From Erpobdella octoculata (lineage: Eukaryota; Annelida; Clitellata; Hirudinida; Erpobdellidae), in the NCBI GenBank assembly GCA_963978895.1, contig OZ022242.1:13801907-13865906 (forward strand): a stretch of DNA of 64,000 nt, written 5' to 3'. The translations under genes were made by a program, and so were the position numbers. Below the pieces are notes generated by a model. That model was not told the DNA's origin, did no database searches, and saw nothing but the letters and a program-made list of their open reading frames with translations. Every line of letters starts with the position of its first letter. Position 1 is the first letter of the stretch. Positions 37,692-49,317 of the stretch are shown here, one piece after another.

Positions 37692-40600
37692 TCAAGAGTC
37701 GGAATCGAGTCTTTTGAGCGCAGTGCCGACATGCTTCTTGAAGACGACCATCTTGGATCGGGCCTCCTCGCGGCTCATCTCCTTGTGGTCGAAGTTGCAG
37801 TCGTGCTGCTCCGGCAATCGATGGAGCGAGCAAAAGACAAAATCTGATAGAACATAAGAACATGGACAAGTGAATTTTAAGGCTGTTAAGTTTTTACTTT
37901 TATTTAATATAATTTATAATTTCTGAATATTTCCCAAAGCTACTGCGCTATCGCATACGAATACCAAGTTATTTGTCTTTGTTAAATACTAACAAAGTGG
38001 CCAGCCTGGTCATTGGTGTCTGTTAAATTGAACTTGTTAGTCTAGTTATCGTTGTGCAACACTTAGTTTGAATTAATTAAATCAGTTAATAAATTAACCA
38101 GAAAATATCTATTTTCTGCCTTTCACAATACGTCTTGCGTCTGACTTCTGAGCTAGGAAAGGATTAAGATCCTGACCACCAACCTCCTTTCACTTACCAA
38201 TTACTCATATAAAAATGGCTACTGACCACACAAAACTGCCTTCTGGCAACCATCACCAGCTCAATAACTGTTAATGAATTTCACTGAGCTTTCAAAAAGT
38301 ATCTTTTTGTGGCCTAGAAATCGTCTGACATTACTTCACTTAACAAATAATAAAAGCAGGCTTGCGGAGCTGCCATTTTTTTCCGCGGCTCAGCTCGGCT
38401 CCCGAAAATTTGACGGCTCCGGCTCGGCTCCCTATAAAGGGGTGTCACACGAGACAAACTTGCGCAAACTTTTCACTGAAACATTTTAACTGTTTATACT
38501 TGCACTTTATGCACTTTATTAGTTTATCTACTCTACTTATATGACAATTGTTAAATATTAAAACCGACCATTTTGTTTTTAGTCGATTTTAAATGTTTAC
38601 GAAAGGGTACGTTTTGTTTTTTGGCGCAGCAAAAATTTAATTTTAAATACTTGATAAAATTATTTCACGGATTAAAATATTTTTACTATAAAGTTAACAA
38701 AATAATATGCAATTTAAAAAATTGTAATTATTTTACAAGAATATAAACACTCATCAAACGAAAGCAAATCTTGAAGCGCATCTCGAGTGTGTATTTGGAA
38801 CATAATTGTATTAATTTTTAATGCAGTTTTAAAAATTTTGAATAAAATAAAAAAAGTCCAAAAATAACAATGTAACCAAAAACAGAGTTTGGCAGGTAAA
38901 CAAATTAAAACGAAAACAATTCATTAAAGATTTCTTGTGGTGATGTGCGCGCACGCTATCATTTAATTGAAGGCTGTTGCTCTTGTGACGTTTGTAAAAT
39001 ATTAAAACATTTCAAATTTGAGAGAGATAAACAATCAAATAATTTTAGAATTTCAAAGCTTTTATCTTGAAAAAAATTCTGCTCATATAAAAAAATTTTG
39101 AGAGCCGGAGCCGCCAGATATTTTCGGCTCTGGGTCCGGCTCTGGCTCCGGCTCCCACAAAATTTAGCGGCTCCTCGGCTCCGCAAGCCTGAATAAAAGT
39201 TATTATGATTAAAATTTAATAAAATCCATGGCCTTTGCAATTATAAGAACACCTCGGTGACTTGAACACCTGAATTTTCCAATTCTTTTAATTTTCAGCA
39301 AGTCTGCAATCTTGTAAAAGTGTTGTTTGTTGCTACATTAAAAATATTACTGTAAAATTAAATAAAGCTCATAATTTAAGCCTTAATTTTGGTCTCATAA
39401 ATGCTATAGCCGATCTTGATCAGGACACCCTGAGGTGACATATTATATAACAAATCAGCTTATTTCTTTTAAAAACATAAGAAAACTAACCACACTTGCA
39501 TCTTCCAATGGCCTGAAGAGCAAGGTCAAGCCTGCAGTTGCACTGGTAGCATCTTTTCTTGTTTTTTTGAGGACACTGGGAGAACTCCCCACCATCATCT
39601 TCAAGCTTGCTGTAAAATGGAGATAGAAATATAAGAATTACGGATATAAAGAACTTAGTAAAAATCAAAAACACAACCAAAGTTTGCATGTCTAAAGTAT
39701 AAGTCAGTTTACAATCAAAAATGAGCAACTCTTAGTCTTTACACTTGAACTATCAAACACATCTAAGCACAGTGACTTAAACAGAGATGAATGCAATCAA
39801 TATCTTTATGGTTAAAACCAGTGGTTCTTGAGATTTAATAAAATTCTACCACAAAGTCAAAATGTGATTTGTGTTACATAGGGAGATGTGTAAGAAATAC
39901 AGGGTTTTAACAAACAACATTTTCAAATAGACTACTGAGGTTTCACAACACAAGAGTGCACCCTATAAATGTTCTTACTACTACATTTGTCAGACAGGAA
40001 TCGAGAAAATTTGTTAAGATTCATATTGTGTCTGAAATAAGAGGAAATTTGTAGAAAAACTTTAGTTGGTATTGTCCTATACAAAAATAAATTAAATTCA
40101 CAATTTTTTTTTAATAGAAATAGACATGAAGATTAGAGTTAAATTAATATTAATTATCATAATTTGCAAAGCTGAGTCAACATGAAAGTTAAATTAATAC
40201 ATTGCAACCATTGTTTTAGTTAAGATTTGCATAACTTTGCAATATCAAGCTTTAATTTTGTCAATTTTATATTTAAATCTGGCTCAAACTGAAGTTTCAA
40301 TTGGTATTTATTGGCAACATTGCAGAAATTCCAGTTTCTCAAAGATATGACATACAGAAAAGAATAAAAAATGTCATAGCTGTCAAAAATTATTCCACAA
40401 TTTGCCCTTTTTTTGTCACCTAATAAATCACCCAACACTTTATTGTAAATTCACTCTTCAATCCAGCATCACATAAAAGCAGATTGAATTAATCTCAGTT
40501 TTGTTCTATCAAACTGCTTAGAAAAGAAGGACTGAAAATAGTGATAGGTTTGGCTATCATTTCAACATACATAAAGTACGTACAAGAAAGGTTATAATAT

Positions 40601-43600
40601 TATATAATTATGAAATACTGAGTAATGCTGCATTACATAGATACAATATATAATATAATTAAATAACTTAAAAAATTTTACCTTATGTAAAATAAATTCA
40701 AAATATAAAAAATTATTAATATTTTTGAATATGTCCTTTCTCTTTTCATTTGTTTTGGAGCTCATACAAACGATAAAACAACTTCTATCGATTTCACTTA
40801 ATCAATCAAATAAACTTATAAAGCGCCTTTTCTTAAATTAAAAGGCGCTTACTCTCCAATAAATTTGCTAAATAAAAATGTTCACTTAAATCGCTTTCTA
40901 AAAACTTACTCCATCGCCGAGTTCTTTCTGCTGTCAAGCGACGATTTTTTGCTTCATGGTTTTTTTGCATTTTTGGTAACTAAAACGTTAGCAATAGAAT
41001 ACAAATAGAAAGAAAGTTTAAAGTAATAATTATTCAAAGGTGGGCGAACAGTGCACAGTGGTTTTAAACTTCCTGTTCCACTTCACGAGAGCTCTGTTTC
41101 TGCAGTAAGACTAAACTCGCCAGAAGCACAAATATTTTATCAAGCTTCACTCATCATAATTGATGAAATCACTATGCTTATTAAACATGGATCGATAAAG
41201 TTCTTTGCGATATCAAGCAGAATTCAAAGCCGTTGTGAGGTAAATTCATGGATTGGAGGCAATTTTAGACGCACACTGTCAGTTGCCGCAAGAGGAACAT
41301 GAACAGATATCATAGAGTGTTGTATAAAATCTAGCAATTTATGGCAACAGTTCACAAAATTGGAATTGCTAACTAACATGCAAATTGGAACTCAAAATAT
41401 TCACAACGACTGGCTTCTCAATGTTGGATTTGGAAGTTTGCCTGAAATATCAGGAGTTCTTGTGAATTCTATCGAGATTCCTCAACAAATAATTTCAGAT
41501 GAGAATATTATCGAACAGATTTACGGTAGTGATTTGAGAAACATGCCCGTTGAAGAACTTTCAAAATGTGCGATTTTAGCTCCAACAAACAAGGAAACAT
41601 TAGAAATGAACAGAAAAGTAATCGCTCAGATGTCGCTGACTACATTTTCATCTCTATTATAGTGCCGATAAATTAATTTCCGAGAACGCAGACAATGAAC
41701 TGAACTATCCTTTGGAATTTCTGCACAATCTAACACCATCAGGAATGCCTTCACATATCTTAGCTTTGAAGTGTGCTGTAATAATTATGCTTCTATGCAT
41801 TCTCAACCCCAAAAAGGACTCTGCAATGGAACTCGCCTGATCGTTTGTTCATTGCAGCATAATTTCATCACTGCTGAAATTGTTTCGGAATGTAATCCCG
41901 GTGACACAGTGTTCATTCCCAGAATTGATTTAGCTCCCAGTGACGTCAATCTTCCATTCATACTTAAGCGTCGTCAATTTCCCATAATTCCTGCTTACGC
42001 GATGACAATAAACAAATCACATGGTCAGACCTTTGAATATGTTGGGATTTATTTAAATAAATCAGTGTCTTTTCATGGCCAGCTATATCTTGCCCTCTCA
42101 AAATAAAAAAATCCCCAGTATTTGAAATCCTTCATTAAGGATTCCCATATTCAGGGAAATCTTTTGAAGAATAAGACATCCACGCAAAATATTTTTTATC
42201 GCAAAATTTTTCAAAAACCTTAGGAATATTTATTAAATAATTACAAAACGTTTTCCAGATTTTTTTTCTTCATTCAAATTGACTCCATTTATATCTAAGT
42301 TTTAATTGTAATATTATAAATAAATAAATAAAATATTTAATTAACTTATTATAATCCATAAAATATATCCAATGTTCATCGTAATGTTAAAACATCCATC
42401 CTTGAGATGGGCAAAACCACTAGTAGAAAATAATGCTCTTTAAATAAAGAAATCGGGTTAGTGCCTACTGATCCCAGGACAACTGATCCCAGGACAACTG
42501 ATCCCAGTACAACTGATCCCAGGACAACTGATCCCAGGACAACTGATCCCAGTACAACTGATCCCATGGACAACTGATCCCATGCACAACTGATCCCATG
42601 GACAACTGATCCCATAGACAACTGATCCCATAGACATAAGCAACTCGGGATCATCGCAACTGATCCCAGGACAACTGATCCCAGGACTACTGATCCCAGG
42701 ACTACTGATCCCAGGACAACTGATCCCAGGACAACTGATCCCATGACAACTGATCCCACGGACAACTGATCCCACGGACAACTGATCCCATGGACAACTG
42801 ATCCCATACACAACTGATCCCATATCTGCATCATTTTATATTTCACTGTTTCTGCAATCAATAAACTGATATTATCATACATAATTTCCGATTTCTGTTT
42901 GTATGTACGAATGTATGTGTATGTATGTATGTATGTATGTATGTATGTATGTATGTATGTATGTATGTATGTATGTATGTATGTATGTATGTATGTATGT
43001 ATGTATGTGTGTATGTATGTATGTATGTATGTATGTATGTATGTATGTATGTATGTATGTATGTATGTATGTATGTATGTATGCTGTAGTGATGGTCCTA
43101 GTCATGGACTCCTAAATAAGCCGATAAGAATTAATGTTGGAGTGTCTTCATTAATTCATTTAATTTATATTTTCGAAAAAAACAACTTCTGAAATGAGCT
43201 AAACTCTTTTATTTTTGGATTGGCACGGTTCCATTTCTCATTATGAACTTCACGCAGAATGGAGTGAAACGATGAAAAGTAATACGAACTTGTCAATTTC
43301 ATTTCGAATGTGTATCGTGCCCTCGTGCGCTTATACTAAATATTATTTCTCCGTTTACTAACTGGAGTATCCAGTATCATTATCACCACCACCGTTGTCG
43401 TATGCAGCCAGCCATCGTAAGCTGGCTACGTAAGCATCATCACCACCACCATTGTCGTCAAAAAATGAGTTAACAAATGAGTTGCTTATGTCTATGGGAT
43501 CAGTTGTCTATGGGATCAGTTGTCCATGGGATCAGTTGTCCGTGGGATCAGTTGTCCGTGGGATCAGTTGTACTGGGATCAGTTGTCCTGGGATCAGTTG

Positions 43601-46600
43601 TCTTGGGATCACTTGTACTGGGATCAGTTGTCCTGGGATCACTTGTCCTGGGATCAGTAGGCACTAACCCAAGCAACTCATTTTTAACTCATTTTTTGAC
43701 GACAATGGTGGTGGTGATGATGCTTACGATGCCAGCTTACGATGGCTGGCTGCATACGACAACGGTGGTGGTGATAATGATACTGGCTACTCCAGTTAGT
43801 AAACGGAGAAATAATATTTAGTATAAGCGCACAAGGGCACGATACACAGTCTACATGAAATTGACAAGTTCGTATAACTTTTCATCGTTTCACTCCTTTC
43901 TTTGTGAAGTTCATAATGAGAAATGGAACCGTGCCAATCCAAAAATAATAGAGTTTAGCTCATTTCAGAAGTTGTTTTTTCGAAGATATGAATTAAATGA
44001 ATTAATGAAGACACTCCAACATTAATTCTTATCGGCTTATTTAGGAATCAATGACTAGGACCATCACTACAGCATCCAAACATACTCATACATACATACA
44101 TGCATGCATGCATGCATGCATACATACATACATACATACATACATACATACATACATACATACATACATACATACATACATACATACATACATACATACA
44201 TACATACATACATACATACATACATACACATACATTCGTACATACAAACAGAAATCGGAAATTATGTATGTTAATATCAGTTTATTGATTGCAGAAACAG
44301 TGAAATATAAAATGATGCAGATTTGGGATCAGTTGTCTATGGGATCAGTTGTCAGTGGGATCAGTTGTCCGTGGGATCAGTTGTCCGTGGGATCAGTTGT
44401 CCCGGGATCAGTTGTCCTGGGATCAGTTGTCCTGGGATCAGTAGTCCTGGGATCAGTAGTCCTGGGATCAGTTGTCCTGGGATCAGTTGCGATGATCCCA
44501 AAGAAATCCAACAAGAAAATTGTAAAAAAAAAACTTTTTTTAAATTCTTTATAATTTTGTAATTTGGCAGCTAAAAATGTTTTGCAAAATATTTTTTGAT
44601 GATATTAAGTCTATAAAATATGAAAACATTTACCACAGTCTTCTAAATACTTAATATGTGATAGTATGTCAGGATTGCAAATTTAAGAAACTTTAGCATC
44701 GATATGGAATAAACAAATTTTTTTATTAAAAGTGTTTACATTTGAAAATTAAATGTTGCTTTTTTAAATAAACTAAAAATTCAATGTTCATTTCTCTACA
44801 TAAAATTTTTAATTAAAAAAAAATTAAAGGTTCAATTGATTTTATTCTAAAATTCACTCAAATGTTGTGCAATCGATCTTTAAATTTAATAAAATGTGAA
44901 CAACAAATAAACCCACCAAGTTTCAACTCGATTGCGAGGATTGAAAATATAAGCTATTTTCGAATCAATATGGAAATACCAAATAGTTTATTAAAAATTT
45001 TTAAAATTAAAAATTGCTTTCTTAAAAAATAAAAACAAAAATTGGTGGTTTGTTTTCTACATAAAATTTTTAATTTAAAAATTTTTTTTAAGGTTTTATT
45101 GGTTTTATTCTATAATTCACTTAAAGTTCGTCAATGAATTTGAAAATTTAATAAAATGTAAAGTCCGGAGCGACAAATAAACCCTTTAAATTTCAACTCC
45201 GTTAGATAACTGGAAGTTGGGTTTTTTTTAGTGGTATATAGGGTCCCAATGTATGGCTTAAGCAAGTAAGCAAACACAGTGAATTAATAAAAAGGATTTA
45301 AATAGGGGAACATTTACCAAATACAATTTCAAATAAGATATTTCTATCCACATTGTTTGATTAAAACAATAAAAATTTCCATAACCTCTTTAATTTATAT
45401 TTACAAAAATCTGGTAATACGTTGGAACCCCATTATAATGCGATGATCGGGGTCCATAAAATCGGAGCAAGTTAAAAACGGGTTCAGGTTATTGCAGGGT
45501 TAACAATATACAATATTAAACTTTTTTTCAAGAACATATATGTACATTATTGTGTATACATGTACAATGATCAAAAGTCGGCTTATCAACAGATGAGTAT
45601 TAACTAGAATGCATTAATAAAAACATATTCAAAATAATCGATGGCTAATATATATTTCTATATATCAAAATAACTGTTTTCTTGTTGATTTGTTATTTGG
45701 CCGCTGGACCAATATGAACAAAATTTGGTATGGAGAAGAAAAAGATTAGGAAAGTTTTAAAAATATTTGCTTTTTATGTTTTTAATGGCCAAAAAAAACT
45801 TATTCCAGGCCAAAAAACAGTGCCTGTGTGTGAACATAAAGAGTTATTGCGTAACAAAATTCAAATTTAATTTGCATAAAAAAATTTAAAAAAGGGTTTA
45901 AGCAATTTTCAACAAATTTGCTATTTATGTCATGTTTACCTAGTGGCATAGCATAGATTTCAGCTGCCCAGGGCAGGCAGGCAAAACTCCACCGGATAAC
46001 TCTGCTAGTAATTATATATATATATAACTTTTAGCAAAACATACCGCTTGATGCCTCGACCAAACTGCGAATCAGAAACAGCTCTGGGCATTTTCGCATT
46101 TGTAGATGACTCACGTTCTTCTACTTCTTCCTCCTGTGGCGAATACCCAGATTTTGATGCAGGTGACGATGGCATGCTTCTGGATAATGAAAGGTCTATG
46201 GCAGCCATGTGTTTCTGAGGCATGGTGGGAGATTTCGAAGAGGCATTAGTGGCTGGACTGGTGGCAATGGCAGAAGTGGTGGCTGTGATGTTGTTTGAGT
46301 CGTTGGCATTTGAAGAAGATGAGGTTTGTGATGGTGAAGATTTCTCATTTGAATTGCTTGCATCTTAAGATAGTTGAAAATTTATAAATAAAATTTTTTT
46401 ATTAATTGTATAATTACAGTAAATGTGAACTTGAGTTCCGGAAAAATAATTGCGCCCCCAATGAAGAAAAAGAACCTCCTTGCAATATTTTAAAAATGTT
46501 AGCAGAACTCAGAAAAATAAGCTTGCAAGCTCTTTGGTTCTTAGCAATATTGATATTATTGGTATTTTCGAGCACATTATTAAAGTTTTATTACACTTTT

Positions 46601-49317
46601 TGCTGTAAAATGAATAAGTTAAAAAATTATTTAATTTTATTTAATACAGGGTAATTAAAAAACCTGTGACTTGACAACTACTGCTTTTTCACAATCTACC
46701 AATATTAACTTTCCAAACAAATAGACTTTGGTGAAACCCAAAAACTTAAGATAAAGAAACAAAAAATAGTATCGACGTGTAGTCAGATTGTATAGAAACT
46801 CTGAACCTATAATATGCACTGTTGATTTGTACAAGTATTATTATATATATGGAGCTGACCAACATAGATTCAGGCTATGCAAACAGCATGGGCCTCCTGA
46901 ATTTATCCCTGCCCCCTGGCTCTCCTTTGCTACTTGCATAGGAAACTGGCTTGCTGGTGCTGAAATTCACCTGTCAAAGATAGTCAATAGTCTCGGTGTT
47001 TACTTTGACCCAACCTTGTCTATGGGTTCCCACGTCAACAGGACATCAGCCCGCTGCTATGCGGGTTCTCAGGGAAATTAGACCTTTTGTTCCTCGAGAG
47101 GTTCTAACAACACTTCTAGTTCAGTTGGTATTAACACGACTGGACTACTGCATTTCTTTACTAACAAATGCTAACAGAAAAACACTGTATACTCTCCAGA
47201 AGGTGTTAAACACCACTGCCAGACTTGTCTTCGCGTCGAGTAGGGCTTGTCATGTCACTCCGTTATTGGACAAGCTTATAAAAAGCACAGTGGTTAAAAA
47301 TTCCGGAAAGAGTTACTCTCAAAATATCAAATGTAATCTTCAAAGCCATGCTCTATGGCTCACCGGAATACATAAGCTCCCTCCTGGTCGCTTCAAATAC
47401 AGTTCAAAGAAGATCATCTCTCCGATCAGCTGATCTTCCTACTCTCATCATCCCCAGATCCCGTCTCACAAAGTTCGGAGACCGATCCTTCCATGTTGCT
47501 GGACCAGTCATTTGGAACGCTCTTCCACCGGGAGTCAGAGAACATTCAACATACAACAAATTTTACACATCTTTGAGAACTCACCTCACTCACCTATCTA
47601 TATTATAGTAGCCCAAGTCACTCACTCACTGATTCTGTCACGCTTACGTAATTAGTCGTATAGACGATATCGATGTGCACGTAAGAATTTATTACGCACA
47701 GGCGTGTAATAAAAGTTATTATGCAATTGTACCTATATACACTCTCAGTCCTAGAGATCAAAAGAAGTGGCGGTGCAATCGAAAAATATTATATGATGAG
47801 ATTTAAAAAAATCTCAGAGGCAAGGATCACTTCTTAACAATGGCCGTCAATTCACAAGAAATGTCGTGTATACTGAAATTGTTTAATAACTAATTATTGC
47901 ACTCTTTAATTTCACATCCTTTGAATTTATATGAAATACTTTAGTAAATTGAAAACTTGAACAAAATAAAAAATTTCATTAAATTTGCTTATATAGACAA
48001 AAAAAATTTTTTATGGTTATCAAATGTCATTTTGTTTTTGTTGACTATTTTTTATAAAATGTATCCAAAGTACATCGTAATTTCAAAACATCCGTCCTTG
48101 GGATGGGCAAAACCACTATGTATGTATGTAAGCAATTACGCAGGGGTCAGCAATCAGCAGTTGATAAAAATTAGTGAGCGCAGGCGTGTAATAAAAGTTA
48201 TTACGCAAGTGTACAATGACAGTCTCAAAGATAAAAAAAGGTGGTACTGCAATTAGAAAAGAACATATAATTAAATTTTAAAAAATCCGTCATTTTTGAC
48301 GGGCTAACTCTAGTCCTTTAAAATGATAATTTAAACCATAAATATAAAGTTACATTTATCATTTCTGCGACTGTTTTTGCTTGCTGACTTGGTTAAGTGC
48401 TTTTTATAATCTTTTTGTCTGATTTTAAAGCACTTTAAAAAATTGGAAGTAAATAAATAAATAAATAAACATTATCTTATTTGAAAATTTTGCCAGCAAA
48501 GTTTTCTCAAAGCAGTTCTTAGAAACAGCAGTTAAAAATCCACAGAAATCATTTAAAGACATGATCTTGCTGAAATTTACTCAAATAATCTGTCATGCAA
48601 TTATTTTCTAAAATTCCAACTCACAGAATTCATTTCTGTGTAGGGAAGACGATGACGCTGATAGAGCTGAACCTTGAATTCCGAATGAAGATGCGATACT
48701 GATGGCATTCTGACCTCTTACTATTGCATCAGGTGAGGCTAAAATTGAATGGTGATTTCTGGTTTGCTCTCTTTCTGCAGATGATTAAGTCAAAATGTTA
48801 AAATAAATAAATTTGTCTTATACAGATTTTTGACTGTAACACTCTCACCTCTGTAACACTTAGAGCACAGGCCCAGAGTTTGAGCTGACCTAAACATTAG
48901 AATCATATCATTAATTTAATTCAACTGAATAAATTCGTAAATTAAAAGGAAGATAAACAAGTTATAATTTTCAACAAGGTCAATGTTAAACTTTCAATTT
49001 AAAATAATTCTGAAGCTTAAGAGCTTAGCCTAGCTCTAAAGGCTATAATTCTGTAAAAAAAAAATAGAGTACAAAGTTGCTTAAAATATTAATTATTAAT
49101 GGCAGCAACGCCAAAATGTTAAATGTTAACATGACCAGTTCGAGGCATTATAATCATTATCTCAAACGAGTCACATTACAAAGAACTAGTACCAGAACCA
49201 GAGTTATCTATTTCAAAAAATTTTGCGATACATTTCAAAACAAAACAAATGCTTCGGAGGAACAAACCCGAAGAAGCCGCACGGACATCGAGTCGGTTGA
49301 CTGTTCGATTCGGCCAT
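37692..49317 (-). CDS. ZFAND3: ZFAND3-like A20/AN1 zinc-finger protein, six exons
   Basis: Exons on the minus strand: 49317-49268, 48889-48849, 48774-48625, 46363-46045, 39609-39491, 37843-37692. GT-AG throughout, all phases agree; 831 nt, 276 residues (human ZFAND3 is 227). The A20-type finger is at the N-terminus: C11-P-C13-GFFG, then C25-S-K-C28, split by intron 1. A long Ser/Thr/Asn-rich, low-complexity linker (about 32-190) follows, longer than in human. The AN1 finger runs from C207 to C242 (C207, C210, C224, C226, C231, H234, H240, C242) and contains [17 protein letters not shown], which is close to the vertebrate ZFAND3 block. A20/AN1 proteins commonly bind ubiquitin or proteasome components; vertebrate ZFAND3 is also linked to transcription. 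Intron 4 (6.4 kb) and intron 5 (1.6 kb) are full of mobile DNA. Confidence 0.95.
38357..39191. mobile_element. Non-autonomous hAT element in ZFAND3 intron 5
   Basis: Perfect terminal inverted repeats CAGGCTTGCGGAGC / GCTCCGCAAGCCTG and a perfect 8-bp target duplication AATAAAAG (38349-38356 and 39192-39199). Subterminal CGGCTCCGGCTCGGCTCCC-type repeats at both ends could be transposase-binding sites. 835 bp, AT-rich middle, no transposase. Confidence 0.92.
41043..42423 (+). pseudogene. Helitron Pif1-type helicase C-terminus with Helitron 3' end
   Basis: Broken frames (41051-41302, 41360-41662, 41771-42106) read in order as the C-terminal half of a Helitron Pif1-like helicase. They show SFKLP-like HSGFKLPVP, the motif-II-type [11 protein letters not shown], then [21 protein letters not shown], and the motif V/VI region [13 protein letters not shown] and LYLALSK. 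Frameshifts and stops inactivate it; the rolling-circle Rep domain and 5' helicase motifs are absent. About 300 bp later, 42395-42410 can form a CCATC/GATGG hairpin, followed nine to ten bases on by CTAG (42420-42423) and T, a proper Helitron 3' terminus. All lies in ZFAND3 intron 4. Confidence 0.8.
42450..44499. mobile_element. Palindromic fold-back structure with 15-bp minisatellite arrays
   Basis: Four arrays of the unit GGGATCAGTTGTCCT occur: two reversed (42455-42642, 42650-42823) and two forward (43492-43660, 44324-44487). The segment 42830-43475 (including CACGGTTCCATTTCTCATTA and a TATG microsatellite) is repeated inverted at 43677-44323 (with the complementary CATA microsatellite), so the two halves fold on each other for about 650 bp around the central array. 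The outer-left array and the central array also share borders (TAGGCACTAACCC and GAGTTGCTTATGTCTATGGG). Repeat-derived frames (Gly-Ser-Val-Val, Tyr-Ile-His-Thr) are not genes. Confidence 0.75.
44500..44659. other. AT-rich intron sequence
   Basis: Nothing recognised. Confidence 0.4.
44660..45215 (+). repeat. Diverged ~270-bp tandem duplication
   Basis: Two units share ATCGATATGGAATAAAC/ATCAATATGGAAATACC, CTACATAAAATTTTTAATT, TTTTATTCTA-AATTCACT and AAGTTTCAACTCG/AAATTTCAACTCC in the same order. ZFAND3 intron 4. Confidence 0.6.
45657..46008 (+). mobile_element. Short non-autonomous Helitron-like element next to ZFAND3 exon 4
   Basis: Starts TCTATATATCAAAATAACTG and shares GGACCAATATGAACAAAATTTGG with the 18396 family. 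It ends AACTCCACCGGATAACTCTG then CTAG (46005-46008) followed by T. 352 bp. It ends 36 bp from the exon 4 splice donor on the opposite strand. Confidence 0.55.
46975..47608 (+). pseudogene. CR1/L2-like LINE reverse-transcriptase C-terminus, frameshifted
   Basis: Read across two frameshifts: [17 protein letters not shown], then [14 protein letters not shown] with LTRLDYC and [13 protein letters not shown], then [13 protein letters not shown] with [20 protein letters not shown]. These are the thumb and C-terminal motifs of jockey/CR1-group non-LTR retrotransposons. The polymerase active site and endonuclease are missing. ZFAND3 intron 3. Confidence 0.85.
47630..48313 (+). mobile_element. Non-autonomous Helitron-like copies with two 3' ends
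   Basis: Two diverged repeats around GGCGTGTAATAAAAGTTATT (47703 and 48183) flank a Helitron-type 3' segment at 48084-48119. That segment has GTCCTTGGGATGGGCAAAAC and matches the 42423 terminus, with CTAT instead of CTAG. A second 3' end follows at 48287-48313: hairpin CCGTCATTTTTGACGG, spacer, CTAG, T. This suggests one Helitron inserted into another. Confidence 0.55.

Noticed and set aside
40905..40975. A possible ZFAND3 exon with [11 protein letters not shown]
   Set aside because: Exons 4 (46045) and 5 (39609) already join in perfect phase, and including this piece brings a stop or breaks the frame.
42895..44230. A CRISPR-like regular repeat
   Set aside because: The repeats are continuous microsatellites or minisatellites without unique spacers, in a eukaryotic genome.
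42376..44562. ORFs rich in Gly-Ser-Val-Val, Tyr-Ile-His-Thr and Met-Tyr-Val-Cys
   Set aside because: Products of the 15-bp and tetranucleotide arrays in the palindromic structure.
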